DNA of 64,000 bases from an uncultured Planococcus sp. (GCA_947493585.1 CANLRI010000001.1:124001-188000), one strand, 5' to 3'; positions 16,819 through 23,940 are shown, counted from the first letter of the stretch. A program made the numbers and translations. Notes: a model not told the origin generated them from the sequence alone.

Positions 16819-17010
16819 CAGGAAGCGATTCCCCCGCTAGGCGGCAACTCGTACAGAAGCAGATCTGATTAAAGGCACCCGAATCAACGAAATCTCCAAG
16901 CCGCCGAGCGCAAAAGGGTGAGCTGACGCAATAAGACAGGCGGTTTTCCTGGCTTGTTGCCAAAGGCCAACCCAAAGCCCGGCGACGACTACCAACATGA
17001 AGCTCCAATA
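16819..17010. repeat. Dispersed repeat, copy A (diverged)
   Basis: About 190 bases clearly homologous to the two copies at 22460 and 22708: shared blocks include AGGAAGCGATT, AGAAGCAGATC, CGAGCGCAAAAGGGTGAGC and AGGCCAACCC. It lacks part of the flank conserved in the other two copies. The minus strand can be read through in one frame in all copies, but without a ribosome binding site or consistent ends, so I treat it as non-coding. Confidence 0.8.
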
Positions 17011-17151
17011 GAGCAGGGAACAACGCCACTTGCAACCACAGCTATCTCCACCATTCATTCCAACAAATAGCAACTACCTAAAAGCCTGCTCATCTGCAGG
17101 CTTTATTTTTTTTGGCGAAAATATGGACAGCTAAAAATAAAAACGGCTAGG

Positions 17152-17194
17152 TGTGATTTATGTCACAGCTAAACCGAAACTTAGGTCCTATGCT
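17152..17194 (+). promoter_or_regulatory. Fnr box and class II promoter of the ba3 oxidase operon
   Basis: TGTGATTTATGTCACA (17152-17167) matches the Bacillus Fnr consensus TGTGAnnTAnnTCACA in every defined base. A -10 element TATGCT lies at 17189-17194, giving a start near 17201 and placing the box centre (17159.5) at about -41.5, the classical activator position. No -35 consensus is needed in such promoters, and none is evident. Confidence 0.85.
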
Positions 17195-17229
17195 AAAGGA
17201 AACAGCAAACGAGCGAAGAGGTGGAAGCA

Positions 17230-17352
17230 ATGGATAAGAAGCAATCGGATCATGAGGTGAATTTGAAGGGGACACTCGTCAGTGTATTCTTCGTCGGCAT
17301 CGTCATCGTTGCCATGTGGGTTGCCGTGTATTTGATGTACGTAGCGAGATAA
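17230..17352 (+). CDS. Cytochrome c oxidase subunit IIa
   Basis: 40-residue single-helix protein (MDKKQSDHEV, then a helix of about 22 residues ending VYLMYVAR). Its size, charged N-terminus, one helix and position directly before subunit II match subunit IIa of ba3-type oxidases, which supplies the helix missing from their short subunit II. GAGGTGG lies just upstream. First gene of the oxidase operon, 29 nt after the predicted transcription start. Confidence 0.82.
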   Translation: MDKKQSDHEVNLKGTLVSVFFVGIVIVAMWVAVYLMYVAR

Positions 17353-17370
17353 AAAAAGGAGAGATTCATC

Positions 17371-17838
17371 ATGCATTTCCATAAATACGAGAAGATTTGG
17401 CTCAGTTTCGGCATCGTCTCGCTCATCGTCTTTTTGAGCGTCGTCGGCGTCAGCGCATTTTCGCAAAATCACACGCCGTCCGGAGGGATGGACACCATCG
17501 ACCCGGAGAAAGTGAACGAAACCGCGCCATTCGATAACCCGGGAGTCACGCAATTGGACGAAGATACATATCAAGTAGCGATCGTCGCACTGGCTTTCGG
17601 CTACAACGCACCGGACTTGCGGGTGCCGGCCGGCAAAGAAATCATTTTTAAAGTCACCAGCACGGATGTGGTGCACAGCTTTACGATCGACAACACGAAA
17701 GTCAATATGATGGTCGTTCCCGGACGGATTACGACCAAATCCTACACATTTGAAGAACCGGGCAAGTATTTGATTCTGTGCAACGAATACTGTGGCACCG
17801 GGCACCATATGATGTCTACGGAAATTGAGGTGTACTGA
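17371..17838 (+). CDS. Cytochrome c oxidase subunit II (ba3 type, CuA)
   Basis: 155 residues: a single N-terminal helix (about 12-32), then an extracytoplasmic cupredoxin domain. The CuA ligands are complete: His in VVHSFTI, then CNEYCGTGHHMM with two Cys, His and Met. It accepts electrons from cytochrome c and passes them to subunit I. The single helix, rather than two, is the mark of ba3-type (B-family) oxidases and agrees with the separate subunit IIa gene. AAAAAGGAGAG precedes the ATG. The next gene starts 1 nt past its stop. Confidence 0.92.
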   Translation: MHFHKYEKIWLSFGIVSLIVFLSVVGVSAFSQNHTPSGGMDTIDPEKVNETAPFDNPGVTQLDEDTYQVAIVALAFGYNAPDLRVPAGKEIIFKVTSTDVVHSFTIDNTKVNMMVVPGRITTKSYTFEEPGKYLILCNEYCGTGHHMMSTEIEVY

Positions 17839-17839
17839 C

Positions 17840-19492
17840 ATGATTGCCCAACCAGAACGTAAAATCGCCTTATGGCACTTAGGTGTCGCTTATACCGCAT
17901 TTTTGATCGGTACGCTCATGGGCGTCTTGCAGGTATTTATCCGCAACGACGCACTTCAGCTCCCGGCTTGGCTTGATTATTACCAAATCCTTACTGCGCA
18001 CGGCGTCTTGCTTGCACTTATTTATACGACCTTTTTCATTTTCGCCTTCTTTATCACCGGCATGAGCAAAAGCCTTGGCAGCTTCGGCCCTAAAGTCCGC
18101 TTGTTTTCATGGATCGGTCTGTGGGTGACGCTGCTCGGAACGGTCATGGCTACAGTCATGATTGTGGCCGGTGAAGCTTCAGTGCTTTATACATTTTACG
18201 CCCCGCTGAAAGCGAACGGATTTTATTATGTCGGCCTGGCTTTGGTCATTGTCGGCACGTGGATCTCGAGTTTTGCCTTGGTCGGCCATTACATGGTTTG
18301 GCGCCGTAACAATAAAGGGCAATTGAGTCCCTTGTTTGCGTTCATGACGGTCACGACCATCGTGTTATGGATCATCGCCTGTCTCGGCGTTGTTGCGACT
18401 GTGTTGTTCCAATACATTCCGTGGGCATTCGGTTGGACGGATACCATCAATGTGGAATTGAGCCGTTCGCTGTTCTGGTATTTCGGCCATCCGCTTGTGT
18501 ATTTCTGGCTGCTTCCAGCGTACATCGCTTGGTACACGATCGTGCCGAAACTGCTTGGCGTGAAAGTGTTCAGTGATTCCTTGGCACGTCTCGCCTTCGT
18601 CTTGTTTATTCTGTTCTCGATTCCGGTCGGGTTCCATCATCAATTGACGGAGCCGGGTATCTCGAACTTCTGGAAGTTCCTGCAGGTCGTCTTGACCTTT
18701 ATGGTTATCGTGCCATCACTCATGACGGCGTTCTCGATGTTTGCGACCTTTGAAATTTCAGGGCGCAAAAAAGGCGGCACCGGCCTCTTTGGCTGGTTCA
18801 AGAAATTGCCGTGGCGAGATGTCCGTTTCACTTCGATTTTCATCGCCATGGCGTTCTTCATTCCTGGGGGCGCTGGCGGGATCATCAATGCCAGTTTTCA
18901 ATTGAATGAAGTCGTCCACAACACGCTTTGGATTGTCGGACATTTCCATATTACCGTTGGGACGCCTGTCGCGATGACGTTTATGGGATTGACCTTCTGG
19001 CTCATCCCGTATTTGACGGGTCGCCGTTTCACGAAACGCATGCAGCGCCTCGGGTTTGTCCAGATCATCACTTGGTCGATCGGTATGCTGCTCATGTCGA
19101 CTGCACAGCACGTATTAGGCTTGATGGGGGCTCCGCGCCGCACAGCTTACAGTGGCTATAACGACCACCCGTCGGCGATGGAATGGTTTGACGGCATCAT
19201 CTCGAACCATGTGACGATGGCGATCGGCGGCACGATTTTGTTCCTGTCTGCCATGATCTTGATGTATATCGTCATCATGACGATGTTCGTTTCGCCAAAA
19301 GCGGAAACGCCTGAACAGATGGTGGAATTCCCGCTGGCGGAAAGCGATATGTCGAATACACCGAAATGGCTGGAAAACTGGTGGATTTGGATCGGCATTG
19401 CCGCCGCGTTGATCATCATTGCATACGCGATTCCACTGACCCACATGATCCAACATGCACCACCTGGCTCGAAAGGATTTATTACATGGTAG
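17840..19492 (+). CDS. Cytochrome c oxidase subunit I (ba3 type)
   Basis: 550-residue haem-copper oxidase core with about 13 helices. Readable ligands: His of TAHGVLL (low-spin haem), the His-Tyr cross-link motif GHPLVYFW, the CuB histidine pair FHHQ, and GHFHITVG with the high-spin haem His. The sequence lacks the glutamate of A-family D-channels at XGHPEV (reads GHPLV), typical of B-family oxidases with high oxygen affinity. The ATG at 17840 is chosen over the in-frame TTG at 17825 because GAGGT lies 8 nt upstream. It reduces O2 to water and pumps protons across the membrane. Confidence 0.94.
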   Translation: MIAQPERKIALWHLGVAYTAFLIGTLMGVLQVFIRNDALQLPAWLDYYQILTAHGVLLALIYTTFFIFAFFITGMSKSLGSFGPKVRLFSWIGLWVTLLGTVMATVMIVAGEASVLYTFYAPLKANGFYYVGLALVIVGTWISSFALVGHYMVWRRNNKGQLSPLFAFMTVTTIVLWIIACLGVVATVLFQYIPWAFGWTDTINVELSRSLFWYFGHPLVYFWLLPAYIAWYTIVPKLLGVKVFSDSLARLAFVLFILFSIPVGFHHQLTEPGISNFWKFLQVVLTFMVIVPSLMTAFSMFATFEISGRKKGGTGLFGWFKKLPWRDVRFTSIFIAMAFFIPGGAGGIINASFQLNEVVHNTLWIVGHFHITVGTPVAMTFMGLTFWLIPYLTGRRFTKRMQRLGFVQIITWSIGMLLMSTAQHVLGLMGAPRRTAYSGYNDHPSAMEWFDGIISNHVTMAIGGTILFLSAMILMYIVIMTMFVSPKAETPEQMVEFPLAESDMSNTPKWLENWWIWIGIAAALIIIAYAIPLTHMIQHAPPGSKGFITW

Positions 19493-19504
19493 GAGTTGAG
19501 GACA

Positions 19505-19591
19505 ATGTTCACGATGGTAATCGCATTAATGGCCATTTTCATCGTTTTCACCGCGATGCTCGTTGAGTTGTCGGTGACGGACGAAGACTAA
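19505..19591 (+). CDS. 28-residue membrane peptide, likely oxidase accessory subunit
   Basis: Too short for most gene callers. It codes for one helix (about residues 3-20, TMVIALMAIFIVFTAML) and an acidic VELSVTDED tail, and begins 12 nt after coxI with AGGAGTTGAGG upstream. A terminator follows at once. Its position as last gene of the oxidase operon and one-helix form resemble small oxidase subunits such as CydX or CcoQ-like peptides. I know of no named homologue. Confidence 0.65.
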   Translation: MFTMVIALMAIFIVFTAMLVELSVTDED

Positions 19592-19596
19592 AGAAG

Positions 19597-19630
19597 AGCT
19601 GTTCCGGTAAGGTGCCGGGACAGCTTTTTC
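19597..19630 (+). terminator. Terminator of the ba3 oxidase operon
   Basis: 11-bp stem (AGCTGTTCCGG/CCGGGACAGCT, one G-U pair) followed by TTTTT. Confidence 0.87.
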
Positions 19631-19706
19631 TATTCGCAACCAGTTGGAAATTGTATTTGAGCGGCATCTTCTATAGTATTTTAAGGAGAAGAAAGAGGTG
19701 GATGTG

Positions 19707-20261
19707 ATGGGGTGGATGGACTGGGTTTTCACCGCTGTGAGCGTTATTTGGCTGGTCGAATTCATCGTTTTTAAAAATCGCGAGACCGGGCAAGGCGACC
19801 CGGTCGAAAAAAGGACATTCTTCGGGATCCTATTGTCGCTGATTGCCACCATCGTGGTTGGTTTTTGGCTTCAGGAGCTGGCAGAAAATGAAATTGCATC
19901 GGTGCTCAAGCCGATCGGGCTCGTGTTGCTTATCATAGGCGTCTTTTTGCGATTTTGGGGAATCATTCATTTGAAATCACAATTTACGCGTCACGTGACG
20001 GTGCGTGAAGGCGATAGTATCGTCAGCAGCGGCCCTTACCGCAAGCTGCGCCACCCGCTTTATACCGGCTTGTTTTTGATCGGCATCGGCATGGCGCTGT
20101 TCTTTACGAGCCTAATCGCGGCGGTTGCCGGCGGCTTGTTGCTTGCTTTTGCACTCAATAAACGCATGCAGCACGAAGAAGCCTTGCTCGTTGAAAAGTT
20201 CGGACCCGAATACAAAGAATGGATGAAGCACCGCGCCCGCTTGATTCCTTATATTTATTGA
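19707..20261 (+). CDS. Isoprenylcysteine carboxyl methyltransferase-family membrane protein
   Basis: 184 residues with about five helices. The C-terminal half carries the ICMT/PEMT signature: GPYRKLRHPLYTG, then EEALLVEKFGPEYKEW, where SAM binds at the membrane face. Bacterial members methylate unknown lipids or small molecules; true isoprenylcysteine substrates are not expected. ATG 19707 is supported by AAAGAGG 8 nt upstream; an in-frame GTG lies at 19698. Alone on its transcript, closed by the terminator at 20287. Confidence 0.82.
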   Translation: MGWMDWVFTAVSVIWLVEFIVFKNRETGQGDPVEKRTFFGILLSLIATIVVGFWLQELAENEIASVLKPIGLVLLIIGVFLRFWGIIHLKSQFTRHVTVREGDSIVSSGPYRKLRHPLYTGLFLIGIGMALFFTSLIAAVAGGLLLAFALNKRMQHEEALLVEKFGPEYKEWMKHRARLIPYIY

Positions 20262-20286
20262 AGCTCAGCTATCGCGAATAAAGAAG

Positions 20287-20317
20287 TGGAAATCCCGGAT
20301 CTTGCATCCGGGGTTTT
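20287..20317 (+). terminator. Terminator, first copy
   Basis: AAATCCCGGAT/ATCCGGGGTTT hairpin with a T run after the methyltransferase gene. The same 25-base block recurs at 20556. Confidence 0.8.
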
Positions 20318-20339
20318 TCAGTTTGTGGAGAAAGGTAAG

Positions 20340-20475
20340 AAATCGTATTTTCCGAAGCTTATCGCTCGCTTTCCGTGGGCTCGCGCCCAAGCCTCCTCAG
20401 TCGCTTTGCGCCTTGCGGGGTCTCGGTCGTCTCGCTGATCCACTGGAGTCGAGCGAACGCTTCTCCAAATACTTA
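20340..20475. repeat. Bacillales-type intergenic repeat (GC-rich)
   Basis: A GC-rich block (TCGCTCGCTTTCCGTGGGC ... GCCTCCTCAGTCGCTTTGCG ... GGTCTCGG) in an otherwise AT-rich gap. It resembles the imperfect-palindromic intergenic repeats common in Bacillaceae and Planococcaceae genomes (CTTTCCGCGGGC...). Only one copy is in this window. A 75-residue reading frame runs through it but has no ribosome binding site. Confidence 0.6.
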
Positions 20476-20555
20476 GATAGACCATTGATTTTTGAATGTA
20501 GAAAAGATGACTCTCTTTTTAATTCATAGCGAATCATAGACTGCTTTAACACACT

Positions 20556-20587
20556 TGGAAATCCCGGATCTTGCATCCGGGATTTTT
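20556..20587 (+). terminator. Terminator, second copy
   Basis: AAATCCCGGAT/ATCCGGGATTT with a T run; matches the terminator at 20287 over about 25 bases except one position. It lies 270 bases from the first and has no gene in front of it. Confidence 0.75.
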
Positions 20588-20614
20588 ATTTTGCAAAAAA
20601 CCGAAGCGTTTCAT

Positions 20615-20657
20615 TTTACATCGTGTACGATTTAATTTAATATACATCGTGTAAGAT
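20615..20657 (+). promoter_or_regulatory. ohr promoter with two OhrR-type operator repeats
   Basis: TTTACA (20615-20620) and TAATAT (20638-20643) are separated by exactly 17 bp. The 15-base motif TACATCGTGTAMGAT occurs twice, at 20617-20631 over the -35 and at 20643-20657 over the start region. Placement on both sides of the promoter fits repression by the OhrR encoded downstream. Confidence 0.75.
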
Positions 20658-20680
20658 ATAATTCTTGGAGGGATATAAAA

Positions 20681-21100
20681 ATGAAACCACTATTTGAAAC
20701 GACAATGATTAACAGCGGCGGACGCGAAGGCACGGTTTATTCGCCGGACAATATTTTTAACCTCGACGTAGCAAAACCAGTCGCACTTGGCGGTCAGCCA
20801 AACACGGCGACGAACCCTGAGCAATTGTTTGCGGCAGGCTATAGCTCTTGCTTCAACAGTGCATTGGACTTCGTGTTGGAACGTGATAAAGTGAAAGTAA
20901 CGAACAGCGAAGTTACAGCGACAGTTTCCTTGCTTGGCGATAAAACGGACGGCGGCGTGAAACTCGCAGTGCGCCTTGAAGTGGATATCGACGGATTGGA
21001 AGATGGCAAGAAGCAGGAGTATGTCGAAAAAGCACACGCTTATTGCCCATATTCCAAAGCCATTAAAGATTCAGTGGACGTGGAGATTGTCGTTCGATAA
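20681..21100 (+). CDS. ohr: Organic hydroperoxide resistance protein Ohr
   Basis: 139-residue OsmC/Ohr-fold thiol peroxidase that reduces alkyl hydroperoxides in the cytoplasm using lipoyl or dithiol donors. Both catalytic cysteines are present: SSCFNSAL and CPYSKA, with the Arg/Glu-rich core of the Ohr rather than OsmC branch. GGAGGGATA precedes the ATG. It is followed after 20 nt by its repressor OhrR, and then by a glutathione-peroxidase-like enzyme. Confidence 0.95.
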   Translation: MKPLFETTMINSGGREGTVYSPDNIFNLDVAKPVALGGQPNTATNPEQLFAAGYSSCFNSALDFVLERDKVKVTNSEVTATVSLLGDKTDGGVKLAVRLEVDIDGLEDGKKQEYVEKAHAYCPYSKAIKDSVDVEIVVR

Positions 21101-21120
21101 GCAGAAAAACAGGTGATGAC

Positions 21121-21558
21121 ATGGACAAACCAACCAAACTGGAACAGCAATTATGCTTTGAAGTGTATAAAGCTTCGAGCAATTTCTCAAAACTTTACGC
21201 GAAGACCTTAGAACCGTTTGGCCTGACCTTTACGCAGTATTTGGTGTTGCTGGTGTTGTGGGAAAAAGACGGCTTGACGATGAAAGAGATCGGCGGGCAA
21301 CTAGGCCTCGGCACCGGCACACTTAACCCGATCATCAACCGGATGATTCAAAATGGCCGCATCGTGAAAGAACAATCGGCTGAAGACCGCCGCGCTTTTC
21401 GCATTTCTTTGACCGAGCAGTCGATTGCCGACGAAGAGCCGATCGGCCAAGCCATTCATGACAAAATCACGAGTTGCAATTACCTCGATGTCAATGCCAT
21501 CGAGCTGATGAAAAACTTGAAAGACTTGAATGCATTTTTCGGTGAAATGGATCTGTGA
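21121..21558 (+). CDS. ohrR: OhrR, MarR-family peroxide sensor
   Basis: 145-residue MarR-type dimeric repressor. The N-terminal sensing cysteine is conserved (Cys12 in QQLCFEVYKAS, equivalent to Cys15 of B. subtilis OhrR), as is the Tyr of TFTQYLVLLVLWE that contacts it. A winged HTH (MKEIGGQLGLGTGTLNPIINRM) follows. Organic peroxides oxidise Cys12 and release the operator, inducing ohr. It is of the one-cysteine class. It sits between ohr and the peroxidase gene, all in one direction, with autoregulation likely through the two operators at 20617 and 20643. Confidence 0.93.
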   Translation: MDKPTKLEQQLCFEVYKASSNFSKLYAKTLEPFGLTFTQYLVLLVLWEKDGLTMKEIGGQLGLGTGTLNPIINRMIQNGRIVKEQSAEDRRAFRISLTEQSIADEEPIGQAIHDKITSCNYLDVNAIELMKNLKDLNAFFGEMDL

Positions 21559-21586
21559 AAAATCTTGGAAACGGGAGTGGTGAATG

Positions 21587-22063
21587 ATGGGAATCTACGA
21601 TATTAAGGTCACCGATGCCAGCGGGGAAGAGTATAAGCTCGAACGTTACAAAGGACAGCCAATGGTCGTCGTCAACACGGCGACCAAATGCGGTTTGCAC
21701 GGCCAATTTGATGGCCTCGAAAAAATTTACCAGCGCTACAAAGATGAAGGCCTTGTTGTGCTCGGCTTTCCGTCCGATCAATTCGGCCAGGAACTCGGGG
21801 AAGCGGCAGATGCCGAATCATCATGCCGCATGACTTACGGCGTCACTTTCCCGATGCATGACATCATCAAGGTGAACGGTAAAGATGCACATCCCTTGTT
21901 CGATCATTTAACGTCGAACACGAAAGGCTTCCTGTCGAGCGGCATCAAATGGAATTTCACAAAATTCCTGATCGATCCAAATGGCAAAGTCGTAGCGAGG
22001 TTCGCACCGAAAGATACACCCGATTCAATGCACAAAGACATCCAGAAAGTGCTCGGCGCCTAA
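21587..22063 (+). CDS. Glutathione peroxidase family protein (BsaA-like)
   Basis: 158 residues, thioredoxin fold. Catalytic tetrad elements: Cys in ATKCGLHGQ, GFPSDQFG (the usual Asn of FPCNQFG reads Ser-Asp-Gln) and KWNFTKFL. In bacteria of this type such enzymes use thioredoxin and reduce lipid or alkyl peroxides. Tandem ATGs exist at 21584 and 21587; 21587 gives MGIYDIKV, the usual family start, with GGGAG 9 nt upstream. The gap of 25 nt after ohrR suggests co-transcription. Confidence 0.9.
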   Translation: MGIYDIKVTDASGEEYKLERYKGQPMVVVNTATKCGLHGQFDGLEKIYQRYKDEGLVVLGFPSDQFGQELGEAADAESSCRMTYGVTFPMHDIIKVNGKDAHPLFDHLTSNTKGFLSSGIKWNFTKFLIDPNGKVVARFAPKDTPDSMHKDIQKVLGA

Positions 22064-22134
22064 ACACCTTTGTTCACGAAAGCTGCCGAATGTGGTAAGC
22101 TGAACGTCACGATGAGTGAACGGGAGTGAAAGAA

Positions 22135-22323
22135 ATGGGCAAAGCAAAAGCGAAATCAAAAAGCGGCGTAGGCCAAGGAACCGGCAAAAAAGGCTGGAAC
22201 CGTTGGGAAAAAGGCAAGAACAAGGCCAAGAGTTTCAAGCCGTATACAAGCAAAGACAATAAAGAAGCCACGAACCAAAAAGGAAAACAGCCAGAAGCTG
22301 AATCTGAATGGGTCGATGGATAA
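22135..22323 (+). CDS. Small basic Lys/Gly-rich protein (DUF3934-like)
   Basis: 62 residues, strongly basic first half (MGKAKAKSKSGVGQGTGKK, then GWNRWEKGKNKAKSFKPY) and an acidic end. The GKGTGKKGWNRW core resembles DUF3934 proteins of bacilli, function unknown, possibly nucleic-acid binding. The GGGAG ribosome binding site is adequate. Could be mis-assigned to that family, but the reading frame is clearly selected. Confidence 0.65.
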   Translation: MGKAKAKSKSGVGQGTGKKGWNRWEKGKNKAKSFKPYTSKDNKEATNQKGKQPEAESEWVDG

Positions 22324-22324
22324 C

Positions 22325-22357
22325 AAAAACCGCGCAGGTAATTGCGCGGTTTTTTTA
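22325..22357 (+). terminator. Terminator
   Basis: AAAACCGCGCA/TGCGCGGTTTT hairpin followed by TTTTTATTT. Confidence 0.85.
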
Positions 22358-22459
22358 TTTCCTGGGAAATAGAAATGGGGGATATTAAAGTAAAGAACAA
22401 ACAGAATGGCGAAATGGTTCACAATAAAAATGCCCACCATTTTATTGCATGCCCATCCC

Positions 22460-22680
22460 AGGAAGCGATTTCCCCACTAGCCGGCAATTAACTAGAGAAG
22501 CAGATCAGATTAAACAGACTGCTTCCAACGAAATCTCTAAGCCGTCGAGCGCAAAAGGGTGAGCCGAAGCAATGAGACAAGCGCTCTTCCTGGCTTATTG
22601 CGAGAGGCCAACCCCAAGCCCGACGGCGTCTACCAAAATGATGCACAATCACAACACTAGACCGATTCCACAATCAAACT
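22460..22680. repeat. 221-bp repeat, copy B
   Basis: Runs from AGGAAGCGATTTCCCC to ATTCCACAATCAAACT. It aligns with copy C at a constant offset of 248 bases with no net insertion or deletion and roughly 90% identity. Internal stems possible: GAAGCAG/CTGCTTC and GAGCGC/GCGCTC. Compared with copy C, GCGCTC reads GCGTTC, which preserves pairing through a G-U. Confidence 0.85.
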
Positions 22681-22707
22681 CCCCCTATCCTGCTACATCC
22701 TGAATCT

Positions 22708-22928
22708 AGGAAGCGATTTCCCCACTAGCTGGCAACTAACTACAGAAGCAGATCAGATTAAACAGACTGCTTCCAACGAAATCTCTAAGCCGTCGAGCGC
22801 AAAGGGATGAGCCGAAGCAATGAGACAAGCGTTCTTCTTGGCTTATTGCAAGAGGCCAACCCCAAGCCCGGCGGTGACTGCCAACACGAAGCACAAACAG
22901 ACCACTGGAACTATTCCACAATCAAACT
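22708..22928. repeat. 221-bp repeat, copy C
   Basis: Tandem partner of copy B, separated from it by 27 unrelated bases and ending with the same ATTCCACAATCAAACT flank. See copy B for structure. No target-site duplication or inverted terminal repeat is evident at its ends. Confidence 0.85.
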
Positions 22929-23147
22929 TTCACTATCTTCACAGAAACAGCAATGTTCGAAAAATCATGTATCAAAAAATAACTACTAATTGAAAGGTTT
23001 CTACGAAAAACGTGCCAGCGACTAGACCCTTTTTCACTTTCTGCAGGAAGTGCGAGAAAATCCTTGCGGCGAAATTCGAACTGGTCTATAGTGAAACTAC
23101 AAGATTTGGTGATGATGTAAAAATTCAACACCATATATAGTGATACC

Positions 23148-23307
23148 GCAACAAAGGTGCCCAATATGGGCTGAATAGGGAATCCGGTGAAATCCCGGAG
23201 CTGTTCCCGCAACTGTAAGCGCAGACGAACCATGAAATCCACTGTCCAATGGACGGGAAGGGCATGGGGAGAGTGACGCGCGAGCCAGGAGACCTGCCTT
23301 TGTTGTC
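23148..23307 (+). ncRNA. Cobalamin (B12) riboswitch
   Basis: All conserved blocks are present in order: AAAGGTGCC, GAATAGGGAA, CCGGTGAAATCCCGG, CTGTTCCCGCAACTGT, and the B12 box GCCAGGAGACCTGCC. The closing helix P1 pairs CAACAAAGG (23149-23157) with CCTTTGTTG (23297-23305). About 90 nt downstream is a strong terminator, so B12 binding should stop transcription. It controls the thioesterase-ribonucleotide reductase-flavodoxin operon. Confidence 0.97.
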
Positions 23308-23393
23308 GTTTTGCACTTCTCCGGGAATTGGGAAGGATAACAAAGGTTTGGTTTGTGTGGCCCACGTGTGCCCACCTAATTAACTTGCGTTTA

Positions 23394-23428
23394 TGCCCCC
23401 ATTCTCTCCGGAGAGTGGGGGCTTTTGT
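23394..23428 (+). terminator. Riboswitch expression-platform terminator
   Basis: GCCCCCATTCTC/GAGAGTGGGGGC hairpin followed by TTTTGTGTTTT, 24 nt before the first gene. An upstream CCCAC-containing stretch (23360-23376) could pair with GTGGG of the stem as an antiterminator; that pairing is short and tentative. Confidence 0.85.
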
Positions 23429-23451
23429 GTTTTCAAAAGGAGGAAGTCAGC

Positions 23452-23940
23452 ATGCATAGAAAACAACTTCCGGCCGGCGTATCCAGGACCATCCAGTCCC
23501 GGCTCGTCTTGCCGCCGGATACCAATCATATGGGCACGATTTTCGGAGGCACCGTCCTCGCATATATCGATGAAATCGCGGCTATCGCGGCAATGAAACA
23601 TAGCCAGCGTGCAGTCGTCACTGCCTCGATTGACAACGTCAATTTCCTGTCCTCGGCGAAAGTCGGCGATATCCTGATTCTAGAAGGCGTCGTCATTTCG
23701 ACAGGACGTACTTCGATGGAAGTATACGTCAAAGCAGAATGTCAGCACATCGAAAGCGGCACGCGCAGCCTTACGACCACCTCGATTTTGACGATGGTGG
23801 CAGTAGATGCAGAAGGCCGCCCGACGCCGGTCGCGAGCGTAGTGCCGGAAACAGAAAATGAAAAACGACTGTTTGAGAATGCACAAGAACGAAAAGAACG
23901 CCGAATGATCGCAAACGAATATGCAAAGGAGCTGTGTTGA
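23452..23940 (+). CDS. Acyl-CoA thioesterase (hotdog, YkhA-like)
   Basis: 162-residue single-hotdog thioesterase of the YkhA/YciA type: PPDTNHMGTIFGG with the active-site region, then AYIDEIAAIAAMKHS and a DNVNFLSSAKVGD loop. It hydrolyses acyl-CoA to the free acid and CoA. The ATG at 23452 is fixed by AAAGGAGG (23436-23443). It is the first gene behind the B12 riboswitch and is one base from the next gene. Why a thioesterase belongs in a B12-repressed operon is discussed in the findings; one possibility is relief of (methyl)malonyl/propionyl-CoA build-up when a B12-dependent mutase is idle. Confidence 0.88.
   Translation: MHRKQLPAGVSRTIQSRLVLPPDTNHMGTIFGGTVLAYIDEIAAIAAMKHSQRAVVTASIDNVNFLSSAKVGDILILEGVVISTGRTSMEVYVKAECQHIESGTRSLTTTSILTMVAVDAEGRPTPVASVVPETENEKRLFENAQERKERRMIANEYAKELC

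Larger units (their letters stand above)
16619..17229. other. Long intergenic region between fnr and the oxidase operon
   Basis: About 610 bases. The middle holds a diverged copy of the 221-bp repeat (listed separately), the end holds a terminator-like CTGCAGGCTTTATTTTTTTT stretch near 17091-17112 and the Fnr-dependent promoter. The first 190 bases show nothing I can name. Confidence 0.55.
22358..23147. other. Long intergenic region with two repeat copies
   Basis: About 790 bases without a credible gene. It holds two copies of the 221-bp repeat (22460 and 22708), a CACTTTCTGCAGGAAGTG hairpin near 23034, and presumably the promoter for the riboswitch transcript (a TATAGT at about 23090 is the only candidate -10). 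Confidence 0.55.

Noticed and set aside
17188..17841. Long minus-strand frame (217 codons) opposite the oxidase subunit genes
   Set aside because: It is antisense to subunits IIa and II, whose motifs are unambiguous, and has no ribosome binding site or recognisable product.
19026..19042. parS-like GTTTCACGAAAC
   Set aside because: Lacks two central bases of the palindrome and lies inside coxI; chance.
20302..20529. 75-codon frame in the GC-rich repeat
   Set aside because: No ribosome binding site, begins inside a terminator, and covers a known type of non-coding repeat.
22488..22921. Conserved minus-strand frames in the repeats (GWPLAISQEERLSHC...)
   Set aside because: Similarity follows from repeat identity; no ribosome binding site, and frame ends differ between copies.
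22358..23147. CRISPR array in the repeat-bearing gap
   Set aside because: Repeat units are 221 bases and only two are in tandem; no short regular repeats or spacers.
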